A stretch of DNA of 64,000 nt from Dokdonia sp. (GCA_020630915.1 JAHDIF010000002.1:269956-333955), one strand, 5' to 3'; shown: positions 45,568-55,199, numbered from the stretch's first letter. Notes: a model not told the origin generated them from the sequence alone. Numbers and translations: made by a program.

Positions 45568-46314
45568 ATGAAACTATTAAAAGGAAAAACAGCTATTATT
45601 ACAGGAGCGAGCCGAGGAATAGGAAAAGGAATTGCGCAAGTATTTGCACAACATGGGGCAAATGTTGCTTTTACATACAGTTCTTCTGCCTCCGCAGCAG
45701 ATGAGTTAGAAAGCGAATTATCCGGAACAGGAGTAAAGGTAAAAGGATATAAGAGTAACGCAGCAGATTTTGAGCAGGCACAGGAATTAGTAAAAAATGT
45801 CTTAGTAGATTTTGGAACAATTGATATCCTGATTAATAATGCGGGAATAACAAAAGACAACCTCCTTATGAGAATGTCAGAAGAGGATTTTGACAAAGTT
45901 ATAGAGGTAAATCTCAAATCTATCTTTAATATGACCAAGGCTGTGCAACGAACGATGCTAAAACAACGTCACGGGAGTATTGTTAATATGAGCTCTGTGG
46001 TAGGTGTAAAGGGTAACGCTGGACAGGCCAATTATGCGGCTTCTAAAGCAGGTATGATCGGATTTTCTAAATCTATGGCACTTGAACTTGGTTCTAGAAA
46101 TATTAGAACAAACGTTATTGCACCTGGATTTATAGAGACAGAAATGACCGCAAAGTTAGACGAAGATACAGTCGCAGGATGGCGCGATGCAATCCCCTTA
46201 AAAAGAGGAGGTTCTCCAGAAGACATCGCAAATGCGTGTGTATTTCTCGCAAGTGACTTGAGCAGTTATATCACAGGACAGGTGATTAATGTAGATGGCG
46301 GAATGCTCACTTAA
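45568..46314 (+). CDS. fabG: 3-oxoacyl-[acyl-carrier-protein] reductase
   Basis: FabG reduces 3-oxoacyl-ACP with NADPH in fatty-acid elongation. The 248-residue SDR enzyme has the glycine-rich motif 'IITGASRGIGKGIAQVF', 'LINNAGITKDNLLMRM', the catalytic Ser in 'NMSSVVGVKGNAGQANYAASKAG' with the YxxxK pair, and the C-terminal 'YITGQVINVDGGM'. The sequence is close to canonical FabG, so a role in fatty-acid synthesis is likely, though other SDR substrates cannot be excluded. The VWA gene follows after 31 bp. Confidence 0.94.
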   Translation: MKLLKGKTAIITGASRGIGKGIAQVFAQHGANVAFTYSSSASAADELESELSGTGVKVKGYKSNAADFEQAQELVKNVLVDFGTIDILINNAGITKDNLLMRMSEEDFDKVIEVNLKSIFNMTKAVQRTMLKQRHGSIVNMSSVVGVKGNAGQANYAASKAGMIGFSKSMALELGSRNIRTNVIAPGFIETEMTAKLDEDTVAGWRDAIPLKRGGSPEDIANACVFLASDLSSYITGQVINVDGGMLT

Positions 46315-46345
46315 AAATAGGTGCCTTACTGCATTTGTAAATTAT

Positions 46346-48382
46346 ATGCTCATATCAACCTCTTTGTGGATACTTTTAATAGTTGTAATCGCTTTGCTAT
46401 TTGCTGTATTGCAGTATAGTGTTGGATTTAAAAAGCGTGACAAATTTTCTCTGTTATACGCTGGACTGCGATTTTTGTCCATATTTGGACTATTATTATT
46501 ACTACTGAATCCTAAGTGGACGCAAGTTTCTTACTATAATGAGAAGCCTACCCTCGCAATTGCAGTAGATAATTCTAGAAGTATTGAACATTTAGGATAT
46601 GATAGCTTAGTACGTAATGGCGTAACCCGCTTTCGCGAAAGCAAGCAACTTCAAGAAAAATTTGATGTACAATTTTTTAAATTTGGTCGAGATCTAGAAA
46701 TGCTAGACACTTTATCTTTTAAGGAAAAGCAGACCAATCTTGCCAATGTTTTCACTTCTATAGGCTCTTTATACAAAAAGAGGGCAGCCCCTACAATTTT
46801 AATAACCGATGGAAATCAAACTTATGGGCGTGATTTTAAGTATGCAGCTAGAGATTTTGAACATTCAATTTACCCCGTTGCTGTGGGAGATACTGCTGAG
46901 TATAGGGATATTAGGATAGAGCAGATTAATGTAAACAGATATGCATATATTAAAAATAAATTTCCCGTAGAAGTCTTTTTGAAGTACTCTGGCACTGCTA
47001 TGGAGCAGTCATCTTTACTTGAAATTAAGTCTGGTAATAAAAGTATTCACAAAGAGAGGATTAGATTTTCTTTAGAAAATAAGGCTCTTATCAAATCAAT
47101 AGTACTCCCTGCAGATAAAGTGGGGCTTGCCAGGTATAACGTTACCCTTACTCCTCTGCAAGATGAAAAAAACATCGATAATAATAGTCGAAATTTTGCG
47201 ATAGAAGTAATAGATCAAAAAACAAATGTGTTACTAGTGTCCAACCTTGTACATCCAGATATTGGAATGTTTAAAAAAAGTATTGAGAGTAATGACCTGA
47301 GAAATGTAACTATTAGTAATACAACGGAGAGCACAGGAAAGCTTAGTGAATTTCAGCTGGTAATTTTATATCAACCTGATGAGCAATTTGGACCATTATT
47401 TAAGGAGCTTCGAGAATTAAGTAAGAATACCATTATTGTAACAGGTCCTCGCACTAACTGGGGTTATCTTAACAATATTCAGAGTACAATACAGCGAGAA
47501 GTTACGGGTCAAACAGAAGAGGTACAAGCAATCCTGAACCCCAACTTTTCCAGTTTTACAATTTCCGATATTGGCTTTAGTAATTTCCCGCCTCTTCTTG
47601 GATCATTTGGTGAGATTAATTTTATGAGTGAGGTAGATATTGCCTTATTCCAAAAAATAGGGACTATAGCCACTTCTCAACCATTGATTGCTGCAAGTGA
47701 TATAGACGGACAACGTAGTATCACAATTTTTGGGTCTGGTCTTTGGAAGTGGAGAGCACAGAGCTATAGAGATAGAGGCAGTTTTAAGGAGTTTGATAAT
47801 TTTATCGATAAGCTCGTACAGTATGCAGCCTCTAATAAGCGCAAGAATAGATTGGATATTTCATATGATTCATTTTACTATGGGACTAGTGATATCAGGA
47901 TTAGTGCTCAATATTTTGATAAGAATTATGTGTTTGATAATCGCGGTTCTTTAAGTGCTACAGTCATTAATAAAGAGAGTAAAGAAGTTTATAAAGCTCC
48001 ATTGTTATTAAAAAGTAATTATTACGAACTAGATTTGAGTAATCTTAATGCTGGCGATTATGAGTTTTCAGTAAATGTATTGGATCAAAAATTAACCAGA
48101 TCAGGATCGTTTACTATTATTCCTTTTGAGGCAGAAATTCAATTCTTAAATGCAAATATGAATGACTTAAATGAACTTGCTGCAAAGAATGAAGGTGCTC
48201 TTTTTACAATTGAAAATGTAACTGATCTAATAAAAAATCTTGTTCAAGATGATCGGTACAGATCTGTTCAAAAAAGCAGTGAGAAAGTCGTACCTTTAAT
48301 AGATAGAAAGTGGTTGCTAGCCTTAATCATATTATTCTTAACAATAGAATGGTTTATGCGTAAATACCGTGGTTTAACTTAA
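46346..48382 (+). CDS. VWA-domain membrane protein (BatA-like layout)
   Basis: The start at 46346 (MLISTSLWILLIVVIALLFA) opens onto a membrane span; an in-frame ATG at 46295 lies inside fabG. The 678-residue protein has two N-terminal spans (about 6-25 and 38-57). A von Willebrand A-like domain (about 70-220) has an intact MIDAS DxSxS ('LAIAVDNSRSIEH'). A long beta-rich extracytoplasmic part follows, then a C-terminal span (about 652-670). The layout resembles large flavobacterial VWA proteins of unknown role. A palindrome copy at 46629 encodes RFRES. Confidence 0.82.
   Translation: MLISTSLWILLIVVIALLFAVLQYSVGFKKRDKFSLLYAGLRFLSIFGLLLLLLNPKWTQVSYYNEKPTLAIAVDNSRSIEHLGYDSLVRNGVTRFRESKQLQEKFDVQFFKFGRDLEMLDTLSFKEKQTNLANVFTSIGSLYKKRAAPTILITDGNQTYGRDFKYAARDFEHSIYPVAVGDTAEYRDIRIEQINVNRYAYIKNKFPVEVFLKYSGTAMEQSSLLEIKSGNKSIHKERIRFSLENKALIKSIVLPADKVGLARYNVTLTPLQDEKNIDNNSRNFAIEVIDQKTNVLLVSNLVHPDIGMFKKSIESNDLRNVTISNTTESTGKLSEFQLVILYQPDEQFGPLFKELRELSKNTIIVTGPRTNWGYLNNIQSTIQREVTGQTEEVQAILNPNFSSFTISDIGFSNFPPLLGSFGEINFMSEVDIALFQKIGTIATSQPLIAASDIDGQRSITIFGSGLWKWRAQSYRDRGSFKEFDNFIDKLVQYAASNKRKNRLDISYDSFYYGTSDIRISAQYFDKNYVFDNRGSLSATVINKESKEVYKAPLLLKSNYYELDLSNLNAGDYEFSVNVLDQKLTRSGSFTIIPFEAEIQFLNANMNDLNELAAKNEGALFTIENVTDLIKNLVQDDRYRSVQKSSEKVVPLIDRKWLLALIILFLTIEWFMRKYRGLT
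46629..46642. repeat. Iterated palindrome, coding copy (FRES phase)
   Basis: Exact copy in the VWA gene, read as TRFRESK. Confidence 0.9.
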
Positions 48383-48406
48383 AGAATAACTAAAAAAAAA
48401 AGAAAA

Positions 48407-49219
48407 ATGGATAAATTACCTAAAATTGGATTACCTATAGTTGTGATCATTATTGTATTGTTTGTGCTGATAGCAAAATCTGCTGTAACCATTGGTCCAG
48501 GGGAGGCGGGCGTCCTTTTTGAGCGTTTTGGAGACGGTGTAAATACTGAGAAAACATATGGTGAAGGTTTTCATATTGTTGCACCTTGGAATGATATGCT
48601 CGTACATACGGTAAGGCAACAAGCGATTTCAGATGAAATGAATGTACTTTCTGTAAATGGGTTAGAAGTAAAGGTTAACGGTACTGTATGGTATGAACCA
48701 GAATATTCTAATCTTGGGTTCCTGATTAAAACTAAAGGAGAAGAGTACGTTACAGACCTTTTAGATCCTGCTGTTAACGCTGCAGCAAGATCTGTTGTGG
48801 GTAGATACACCCCAGAGCAACTATATTCTAGCAAAAGAGATGTAATTGAACAAGAAATCTTGGCCGAAGTGAAGAAAGAACTTGATGGTCAATATCTAAT
48901 CGTAAAAAGAATTCTGGTTGAAGATGTAAAATTACCATCCTCTATTCGTGATGCGATTGAAAGAAAACTAAAGCAAGAACAGGAATCGCTGGAATACGAA
49001 TTTAGACTTGTAACGGCAGCAAAAGAGGCTGATAAAGTGCGTATTGAAGCACAAGGGAAAGCAGATGCTAATAAAATACTTAGTGCCTCTCTTACAGATA
49101 AAATTCTTCAGGATAAGGGTATTGATGCTACTCTTAAACTTTCTGAATCTCCTAATTCTAAGGTTGTGATTGTTGGATCTAGCAAAGATGGATTACCACT
49201 CATACTGGGGAATAACTAA
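48407..49219 (+). CDS. Prohibitin/SPFH family membrane protein
   Basis: The 270-residue protein has one N-terminal span (about 8-28, 'LPIVVIIIVLFVLIAKSAV') and a prohibitin-type SPFH domain ('VTIGPGEAGVLFERFGDGV', 'EGFHIVAPWNDMLVHTVRQQ', 'LLDPAVNAAARSVVGRYTPEQLYSSKRDVIEQEI'). A coiled-coil stretch follows (about 180-230), ending in a conserved 'VVIVGSSKDGLPLILGN' tail. Bacterial prohibitins assemble into membrane rings that organise membrane domains or regulate proteases such as FtsH. It follows the VWA gene by 24 bp. Confidence 0.92.
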   Translation: MDKLPKIGLPIVVIIIVLFVLIAKSAVTIGPGEAGVLFERFGDGVNTEKTYGEGFHIVAPWNDMLVHTVRQQAISDEMNVLSVNGLEVKVNGTVWYEPEYSNLGFLIKTKGEEYVTDLLDPAVNAAARSVVGRYTPEQLYSSKRDVIEQEILAEVKKELDGQYLIVKRILVEDVKLPSSIRDAIERKLKQEQESLEYEFRLVTAAKEADKVRIEAQGKADANKILSASLTDKILQDKGIDATLKLSESPNSKVVIVGSSKDGLPLILGNN

Positions 49220-49240
49220 AATTGACATTTCATAGTATAT

Positions 49241-49271
49241 AAAAAAACCACCTGATTAGGTGGTTTTTTTA
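49241..49271. terminator. Bidirectional terminator between convergent prohibitin and HhH genes
   Basis: Stem AAAAACCACCT / AGGTGGTTTTT with loop GATT and T-runs both ways; the stop of the minus-strand gene lies inside the hairpin. Confidence 0.85.
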
Positions 49272-49882
49272 TATGTCTCCTTTTTTTTTGAATCGGAGTT
49301 TTTTCCTTGGATTTGTTTTTTAGATTCTTCGTAGATTAAATTTCTGGCCTTGCCTACCCATTGATCATTTTTGATGCGGTCTGGGAAGAATTTAATAAGT
49401 TCAGTTACTGTAGCGATGTCATCTTCGGTAAACTTACTAATCTGTTCAAATGTAAATATTCCTAAATCATTAAGTTTTGCTTCAGTATACGGTCCGATAC
49501 CATTTATTTCTTGAAGATTATCTTTTATAGTTTCAGAAGCGTGTCCTATTATGTCAAAATTTATTTGCACCTTTTCATTAATATTTTCTCTAAGAATTTT
49601 ATCTGAGTACGCTCTCTGCTGAAATTTAACCTGTTCATAATCTTGATCCATCCTATCTTTTTGATAGGTGTTTTGCTCGCTCTGTTCGATTTCATTTTGC
49701 AAATCCCGTATTTTTTTCTTTAATAATGTCTCTTGTGCTACTGCCTTAATACGTTCTCTTTTCAAAATCCTCGAATAATATAGATAGCAACCCACATATC
49801 CAATCAAAAATGCACCAAGCATCATCACAAATGCTTCGATGTATGCTACTGGAATTGATATAGTATCTTGCGTATTTGTCAT
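49256..49882 (-). CDS. Membrane-anchored coiled-coil protein with C-terminal helix-hairpin-helix region
   Basis: The 208-residue protein has one N-terminal span (about 11-32), a long charged coiled coil (about 38-105) and a C-terminal domain about 120-185 with 'LQEINGIGPYTEAKLNDLGIFTFEQISKF'. This resembles the helix-hairpin-helix 'GIGP' motif of the predicted flap-endonuclease-like, ribosomal-L21-type proteins seen in many Bacteroidetes. The tail is Lys-rich. HhH motifs usually bind DNA, which is odd for a membrane protein but common in this family. It starts 3 bp after the OmpA-like gene stop, so the two are coupled. Confidence 0.75.
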   Translation of the reverse strand: MTNTQDTISIPVAYIEAFVMMLGAFLIGYVGCYLYYSRILKRERIKAVAQETLLKKKIRDLQNEIEQSEQNTYQKDRMDQDYEQVKFQQRAYSDKILRENINEKVQINFDIIGHASETIKDNLQEINGIGPYTEAKLNDLGIFTFEQISKFTEDDIATVTELIKFFPDRIKNDQWVGKARNLIYEESKKQIQGKNSDSKKKETYKKTT

Positions 49883-49885
49883 AAA

Positions 49886-50593
49886 TTAATCTACTATAAT
49901 CTCTATTCTATTGTTTTTATTTCTACCCCATTTTGAGTTGTTACTTTCTATAGGCTCTTCTTCCCCTCTTGAAGTAGCAGTAATTAAGGATCTTGGGATT
50001 CCTTTTCTGGCACTAAGATACCACTTTACTTGACGAGCCTTTTTTAGACCTACTGTAAAATTATCTCTTGCATTACCAATGTTATCTGTATGGCCAATAA
50101 TTGTTACTTTCTTATCTGGGTTTTCTTTGAGCATTTCTTTTAACTCATTTGCATATGTAATAAGCTTTTTGTCTAGAATAAGGTCCGATGAATTAGTATA
50201 TCTAGGATAAAAAAGATTTGAACTTAACGACTTATCAGATGACAGAGAAATTTCATTTTCATAATTCAGAGGTGGTTCGCCCGTATCAATATCAACTGTA
50301 TCACTAATGGCAATTGACTTTTTGAGCTCTGCAGCGAGTAAATGGGAGTTGGCTATATTAGTGACGGTAAAAGAACTATCAACAGAAGTTGATTCTTTCT
50401 TTTGGATCAGTTCTTCTTTTTTATCAAATACCTCCTGTTTAGGAACAGCAACTGATTGCTCTATAACTTCCTTTGTTACTGTAGCTGTTTTTTCTTTTTG
50501 ATTTGACTTATAATTGCGTGTCTTACTCACATAGTAAATACTGCCAGAAGCCCAGAAAATAAAAATAAGAAAAGCTCCTAAAAATCCTTTCAC
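49886..50593 (-). CDS. OmpA-domain protein with N-terminal membrane anchor
   Basis: The 235-residue protein has an N-terminal uncleaved-type span (about 3-24, 'FLGAFLIFIFWASGSIYYV'), a Lys/Glu/Ser-rich linker (25-125) and an OmpA-type peptidoglycan-binding domain (about 130-235, 'TIIGHTDNIGNARDNFTVGLKKARQVKWYL' and 'NRIEIIV'). This suggests an inner-membrane or lipid-tethered protein that reaches the cell wall. It precedes the HhH coiled-coil gene by 3 bp, so the pair may form one envelope complex. Confidence 0.85.
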   Translation of the reverse strand: MKGFLGAFLIFIFWASGSIYYVSKTRNYKSNQKEKTATVTKEVIEQSVAVPKQEVFDKKEELIQKKESTSVDSSFTVTNIANSHLLAAELKKSIAISDTVDIDTGEPPLNYENEISLSSDKSLSSNLFYPRYTNSSDLILDKKLITYANELKEMLKENPDKKVTIIGHTDNIGNARDNFTVGLKKARQVKWYLSARKGIPRSLITATSRGEEEPIESNNSKWGRNKNNRIEIIVD

Positions 50594-50712
50594 GAAAGTG
50601 TACTTAACAATATTAGTGTAATCGATAGTTATTCAAATCTAACGAAAACAATCTTTTTTAAATTGAATATTAAAAAATCGTTATCAACTTTTTTTAAACA
50701 ATTATTTGTTCC
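50594..50712. other. Gap upstream of the his leader
   Basis: AT-rich; presumably the divergent promoters of the OmpA-like gene and of the his operon. Confidence 0.35.
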
Positions 50713-50720
50713 TACATTTG
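50713..50720 (+). promoter_or_regulatory. Promoter -7 box TACATTTG of the his operon
   Basis: Exact TAnnTTTG. Transcription would begin a few bases before the leader-peptide ATG at 50729. The -33 region reads TTT rather than TTG. Confidence 0.55.
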
Positions 50721-50728
50721 CATGAGTT

Positions 50729-50785
50729 ATGCAACAAATAAATTTACATCACCATCATTTTACTTTAGTCGCTCGAGCGAGGTAA
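50729..50785 (+). CDS. hisL: his operon leader peptide
   Basis: The 18-codon frame encodes MQQINLHHHHFTLVARAR, with four consecutive His codons (CAT CAC CAT CAT), and is followed 26 bp later by a strong terminator in front of hisG. This is the design of the enterobacterial his attenuator: scarce charged His-tRNA stalls the ribosome and stops the terminator forming. A 12-bp palindrome (TCGCTCGAGCGA, 50769-50780) at the end of the frame could take part in the alternative fold. Another frame (from ATG 50722) exists but is less telling. Confidence 0.85.
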   Translation: MQQINLHHHHFTLVARAR

Positions 50786-50810
50786 AAGAGGTATGTAGTT
50801 ACATCATATT

Positions 50811-50844
50811 AAAACCCGTTTGAGTTATTCAAACGGGTTTTTTG
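50811..50844 (+). terminator. his attenuator terminator
   Basis: Stem AAACCCGTTTGA / TTCAAACGGGTTT with loop GTTA and a T-run lies between the His-rich leader and hisG, 32 bp before the hisG ATG. I could not identify the competing antiterminator pairing by eye. Confidence 0.85.
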
Positions 50845-50875
50845 TTTGTGATAACTCAAGCTTTAAAAAAGAAAA

Positions 50876-51736
50876 ATGAAGACTAAAATTAGAATAGCAG
50901 TTCAAAAATCTGGACGTCTTAATCAAGAATCACTGCAATTACTTAAAGACTGTGGGGTTTCTATAGAAAATGGGAAAGATCAGTTAAAAGCTACAGCACG
51001 AAACTTTCCGCTAGAGGTATTTTACCTTCGCAATGGTGATATACCGCAATATCTTCGTGATGGGGTCGTGGATATCGCAATTTTAGGCGAAAACACTTTG
51101 ATAGAAAAAGGAACTGACCTAGATATTATAGAAAGACTTGGTTTTTCTAAATGTAAGGTTTCTCTAGCTATTCCAAAGGGCGTTGCATATAATAATGTTT
51201 CTGACTTCCAAGGAAAGCGTATTGCCACAAGCTATCCTAATACAGTAAAAAATTATCTCAAAAAGAATAATGTCCAGGCAGACATTCACGTAATTAATGG
51301 ATCTGTAGAAATAGCACCAAATATTGGACTCGCAGACGGTATTTGTGATATTGTTTCTAGTGGTAGCACTCTATTTAAGAATAATTTAAAAGAAGTAGAA
51401 GTAATGCTTACTTCTGAAGCTGTTCTTACGGTATCACCCACCATTTCATCCGAGCGTAAAGGAATATTAGAAAAATTACAGTTTAGAATGCAAAGTGTTC
51501 TTAAAGGTCAAACCAGCAAATACGTACTTATGAATGTTCCAGATACAAAACTGAATGACGTGATAGCAATGCTTCCAGGAATGCGCAGTCCTACCGTTTT
51601 ACCATTAGCCCAAGAGGGATGGAGTAGTGTGCACTCGGTCATCAATAAGAACTCTTTCTGGGATGTAATAGACAATCTCAAAACCGCTGGAGCCGAAGGA
51701 ATCCTTGTATGTCCAATCGAAAAAATGGTACTATAA
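50876..51736 (+). CDS. hisG: ATP phosphoribosyltransferase (long form)
   Basis: HisG catalyses the first step of histidine synthesis, ATP + PRPP to phosphoribosyl-ATP. The 286-residue protein is the long form with the C-terminal regulatory ACT-like domain, so it should be feedback-inhibited by histidine and need no HisZ. Visible motifs are 'IRIAVQKSGRLNQESLQLL', 'VDIAILGENTLIEKG', 'ADGICDIVSSGSTLFKNNL' (PRPP site) and 'GMRSPTVLPL'. Its stop TAA shares a base with the hisD ATG. Confidence 0.97.
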   Translation: MKTKIRIAVQKSGRLNQESLQLLKDCGVSIENGKDQLKATARNFPLEVFYLRNGDIPQYLRDGVVDIAILGENTLIEKGTDLDIIERLGFSKCKVSLAIPKGVAYNNVSDFQGKRIATSYPNTVKNYLKKNNVQADIHVINGSVEIAPNIGLADGICDIVSSGSTLFKNNLKEVEVMLTSEAVLTVSPTISSERKGILEKLQFRMQSVLKGQTSKYVLMNVPDTKLNDVIAMLPGMRSPTVLPLAQEGWSSVHSVINKNSFWDVIDNLKTAGAEGILVCPIEKMVL

Positions 51737-53025
51737 TGAAAAAGGTATTTAACCCTGAAGAAAGTTCTTGGGAAGAACTCTTACAGAGACCTACTCAAAC
51801 TGTAGAGGATATTGAAGAAACAGTAAAAACGATCTTCCAAGACGTACAGAGCAATGGTGATGAGGCTGTAGCCAAGTATACAGACATTTTTGATGGTGTA
51901 CGTTTGGATAGTATTTATGCTTCCGCGAAAGAAATAGAAGCTGCAAAAATTACCACTTCTCAAGAATTAAAGGATGCGATTCAACTAGCCAAAGACAATA
52001 TCGAGAAGTTTCACAATGCTCAAAAAACAGTAAGAGTAGCCGTTGAGACCACTCAAGGTGTACATTGCTGGCAAGAAAAACGGCCTATTCAAAAAATAGG
52101 GCTGTATATCCCTGGAGGTACAGCACCGCTTTTTTCTACCATCTTAATGCTTGCAGTGCCTGCCCAAATTGCAGGTTGTAAAGAGATCGTATTGTGTACG
52201 CCACCAGGTAAGGATGGTAGCATAAATCCTGCGATACTTTACACGGCCCAACTATGTGGCGTGACTAAAATTCTAAAAGTAGGCGGAATTCAAGCTATTG
52301 CAGGAATGACGTTTGGTACTGATAGTATTCCGGAGGTATATAAAATTTTCGGACCAGGAAATCAGTTTGTTACAGTTGCCAAACAACTAGCTACTAAGTA
52401 TGGCGTGGCTATCGATATGCCAGCAGGTCCTTCAGAACTTTTGGTTGTGGCAGATGATTCGGCAGATGCCAGTTTTGTTGCTTCGGACCTCTTAAGTCAA
52501 GCAGAGCATGGTGTAGATAGTCAGGTGATTTTAGTATCCACCTCTCTAAAACTAATTGATGCTGTAGAGAGAGAGATAGAGATGCAGATGTCTACACTTT
52601 CGCGAAAGCATATTGCTCAAAAAGCAATTGAAAATAGTAAATTAATCTTTGTAGAACAGGATGCTACGGCACTACGCTTAATAGATGCCTACGGACCGGA
52701 GCACTTTATTGTAGCAGTAGAAAATGAAGATTTTTATGTAGCAAATATTGGTAATGCGGGATCTGTTTTTATAGGGAATTACACGCCAGAAAGTGCTGGT
52801 GATTACGCTTCCGGAACTAATCATACATTGCCTACCAATGGATATGCCAAGCAATACAGCGGTGTCAATCTAGACAGTTTTATGAAAAGTATGACGTTCC
52901 AGAAAATTACAGCAACAGGAATTCAAAATATAGGACCAGCCATAGAAGCGATGGCCACGGCAGAAGGACTAGATGCTCATAAAAATGCCGTTACACTTCG
53001 TTTAAAAGCTTTGCAAGATGGATAG
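51736..53025 (+). CDS. hisD: Histidinol dehydrogenase
   Basis: HisD oxidises L-histidinol to histidine in two NAD steps with zinc. The ATG at 51736 overlaps the hisG stop by one base and is preferred to an in-frame ATG at 51709. The 430-residue enzyme shows 'GLYIPGGTAPLFSTILMLAVPAQIAGC', 'IFGPGNQFVTVAKQL', 'DMPAGPSELLVVAD', the zinc ligands in 'SQAEHGVDSQ', and 'GPEHFIV' plus 'SGTNHTLPTNGYA'. A palindrome core at 52597 encodes TLSRKH. Its end overlaps hisC by 8 bp. Confidence 0.97.
   Translation: MKKVFNPEESSWEELLQRPTQTVEDIEETVKTIFQDVQSNGDEAVAKYTDIFDGVRLDSIYASAKEIEAAKITTSQELKDAIQLAKDNIEKFHNAQKTVRVAVETTQGVHCWQEKRPIQKIGLYIPGGTAPLFSTILMLAVPAQIAGCKEIVLCTPPGKDGSINPAILYTAQLCGVTKILKVGGIQAIAGMTFGTDSIPEVYKIFGPGNQFVTVAKQLATKYGVAIDMPAGPSELLVVADDSADASFVASDLLSQAEHGVDSQVILVSTSLKLIDAVEREIEMQMSTLSRKHIAQKAIENSKLIFVEQDATALRLIDAYGPEHFIVAVENEDFYVANIGNAGSVFIGNYTPESAGDYASGTNHTLPTNGYAKQYSGVNLDSFMKSMTFQKITATGIQNIGPAIEAMATAEGLDAHKNAVTLRLKALQDG
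52597..52608. repeat. Iterated palindrome core CTTTCGCGAAAG, coding copy (LSRK phase)
   Basis: 12-bp core in hisD flanked by A and C, read as TLSRKH. Confidence 0.8.
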
Positions 53026-54061
53026 TTTTGATTTAAATAGCCTAGTTCGTCCTAGTGTTTCGGTAATGAAACCTTATAGCTCTGCGCGCGATGAGTTTAC
53101 AGATTTCGATCAAGAAATGGTTTTTCTAGATGCTAATGAAAACCCATTTGATACTGGTGTAAATCGTTATCCAGATCCACAACAGGGAAAATTAAAAGAG
53201 TTGCTTGCACGTCGAAAGGGTGTTTCCACAGTAAACCTTTTACTCGGTAACGGAAGTGACGAAGTTTTGGACTTAATTTTTAGAGCTTTTTGTAATCCGA
53301 GCAAAGACAATATTATAAGTTTACCGCCTACCTATGGTATGTATAAAGTCTTATGTGCCACAAACGACGTTGAAAATCGTGAAGTATTACTCAATAGTGA
53401 TTTTCAGCCCGATATTTCTGCTATACTTGAGACCGTAGATGCAGATACCAAACTCATATTCTTTTGCTCTCCTAATAACCCTACTGGAAATCTTATCGAT
53501 CCAGCTAAGATTATTCAAGTATTAGAGCAATTTAATGGACTGGTAGTTATAGATGAGGCCTATATTGACTTTGCAGCGGCAGAGAGTTGGGTTTCTCAAC
53601 TTTCTAATTTTCCCAACCTCATTGTAACCCAAACCTTGTCTAAGGCGTATGGAATGGCAGGAATTCGACTAGGACTAGCATTCGCGTCAAGCGAAATCAT
53701 AGCTATACTCAATAAGATAAAACCGCCATATAACGTAAATGAATTGACGCAGCGCAGTGCTTATGACCGTGTGGCGCAGCTAGATCAAGTAGATAGAGAA
53801 GTAGATGCAATTTTAGATAACCGAGAACGGTTAATTAGTGCATTGAAAAATATAGATTTCGTTACCGAAATTTTTCCATCAGATGCAAATTTTGTGCTCG
53901 CGCGTGTTGACAATGCAAATAAAAGATATGACCAGCTTATTCAAAAAGGGATTGTGGTACGTAATCGCAGTACACAACCGCTATGCGAGAATACATTGCG
54001 CTTTACAGTAGGTACAAGTGAAGAAAATATAATATTGATAAACGCATTAAACAGTATATAA
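53018..54061 (+). CDS. hisC: Histidinol-phosphate aminotransferase
   Basis: HisC transfers an amino group from glutamate to imidazole-acetol phosphate, using PLP. The 347-residue fold-type I enzyme shows '[29 protein letters not shown]', '[17 protein letters not shown]', '[14 protein letters not shown]', '[10 protein letters not shown]' and the PLP Lys in '[14 protein letters not shown]'. Its stop overlaps the hisB ATG by one base and its start overlaps hisD by 8 bp, so the genes are tightly coupled. Confidence 0.97.
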   Translation: MDSFDLNSLVRPSVSVMKPYSSARDEFTDFDQEMVFLDANENPFDTGVNRYPDPQQGKLKELLARRKGVSTVNLLLGNGSDEVLDLIFRAFCNPSKDNIISLPPTYGMYKVLCATNDVENREVLLNSDFQPDISAILETVDADTKLIFFCSPNNPTGNLIDPAKIIQVLEQFNGLVVIDEAYIDFAAAESWVSQLSNFPNLIVTQTLSKAYGMAGIRLGLAFASSEIIAILNKIKPPYNVNELTQRSAYDRVAQLDQVDREVDAILDNRERLISALKNIDFVTEIFPSDANFVLARVDNANKRYDQLIQKGIVVRNRSTQPLCENTLRFTVGTSEENIILINALNSI

Positions 54062-55197
54062 TGGCAAAACGCGTATTATTCATCGATCGCGATGGAACGA
54101 TTATTAAAGAAACCGCAGACGAGCAAATAGATGCTTTTGAGAAAATGATTTTCTACCCAAAAGCTTTTACGTGGTTGGGAAAAATAGCTCAAGAGTTAGA
54201 GTATGAGCTTGTTATGATTACCAATCAAGATGGGTTGGGAACCGATGTGTTTCCAGAAGAAACCTTCTGGCCAGTACACAACTTTATTCTAAAATCCTTT
54301 GAGAACGAAGGTGTAGTCTTTAACAAAGTATTTCTAGACAGAACGTTCCCTCACCAAAATGCAAACACTCGCAAGCCCGGAACTGGCTTACTTACGGAGT
54401 ATTTTAGTGACGAATATGATTTGACAAATTCGTTTGTAATAGGTGATCGTTTGACGGATATGGAACTGGCAAAAAACTTAGGTGCTCAAGGGATTTTTAT
54501 TAATGATAATACCAATCTTGGTGAAGGTGAAACTTCGGTTTCTGATGAAGAATTAGACAAGCACATCGCATTAGAGAGTAATGATTGGCAAAAAATATAT
54601 GAGTTTTTAAAATTAAAGAATCGTGTTGCGACGCTTTCGCGAAAGACAAATGAGACCGATATTCAAATTACACTGAACCTAGATGGAACTGGCAAAGCCG
54701 CTATTGATACCGGTATTGCATTTTTTGACCATATGCTAGATCAGATAGCACGCCACGGACAAATGGATCTAGATATCTCAGTAAAAGGCGACCTAGAAGT
54801 AGATGAGCATCACACTATAGAAGATACAGCTATTGCCTTAGGAGAAGTATTTGCCAATGCCTTAGGAAACAAGCTTGGTATCGAACGATATGGATTTTGC
54901 TTGCCTATGGACGACTGCCTAGCTCAAGTAGCGATTGATTTTGGAGGTCGCAATTGGCTCGTTTGGGAAGCAGATTTTAAGCGTGAAATGATAGGAAAAA
55001 TGCCTACCGAGATGTTCTATCACTTCTTTAAAAGCTTTACCGATGGAGCAAAAGCAAATATCAATATTAAGGCAGAAGGAACCAATGAGCACCACAAGAT
55101 AGAAGCCATCTTTAAAGCTTTCGCGAAAGCGATAAAAGTAGCAGTTAAGCGTGATGCAGAGAAGATGATTTTGCCAAGTACAAAAGGAATGTTATAA
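54061..55197 (+). CDS. hisB: Bifunctional histidinol-phosphatase / imidazoleglycerol-phosphate dehydratase
   Basis: The 378-residue protein fuses two steps. Residues 1-165 are a HAD-type histidinol phosphatase with the DxD nucleophile in '[14 protein letters not shown]' and the '[16 protein letters not shown]' motif. Residues about 185-378 are IGP dehydratase: '[20 protein letters not shown]', '[15 protein letters not shown]' and '[18 protein letters not shown]', which carry the manganese-binding His and Glu residues. The fusion occurs in enterobacteria and Bacteroidetes. It contains two palindromes (54634 core, 55117 exact). Confidence 0.97.
   Translation: MAKRVLFIDRDGTIIKETADEQIDAFEKMIFYPKAFTWLGKIAQELEYELVMITNQDGLGTDVFPEETFWPVHNFILKSFENEGVVFNKVFLDRTFPHQNANTRKPGTGLLTEYFSDEYDLTNSFVIGDRLTDMELAKNLGAQGIFINDNTNLGEGETSVSDEELDKHIALESNDWQKIYEFLKLKNRVATLSRKTNETDIQITLNLDGTGKAAIDTGIAFFDHMLDQIARHGQMDLDISVKGDLEVDEHHTIEDTAIALGEVFANALGNKLGIERYGFCLPMDDCLAQVAIDFGGRNWLVWEADFKREMIGKMPTEMFYHFFKSFTDGAKANINIKAEGTNEHHKIEAIFKAFAKAIKVAVKRDAEKMILPSTKGML
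54634..54645. repeat. Iterated palindrome core, coding copy (LSRK phase)
   Basis: CTTTCGCGAAAG in hisB, read as TLSRKT, at the junction of the two enzyme domains. Confidence 0.8.
55117..55130. repeat. Iterated palindrome, coding copy (AFAKA phase)
   Basis: Exact copy in hisB, read as KAFAKAIK, right after the active-site HHKIEA motif. Confidence 0.9.
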
Positions 55198-55199
55198 AA

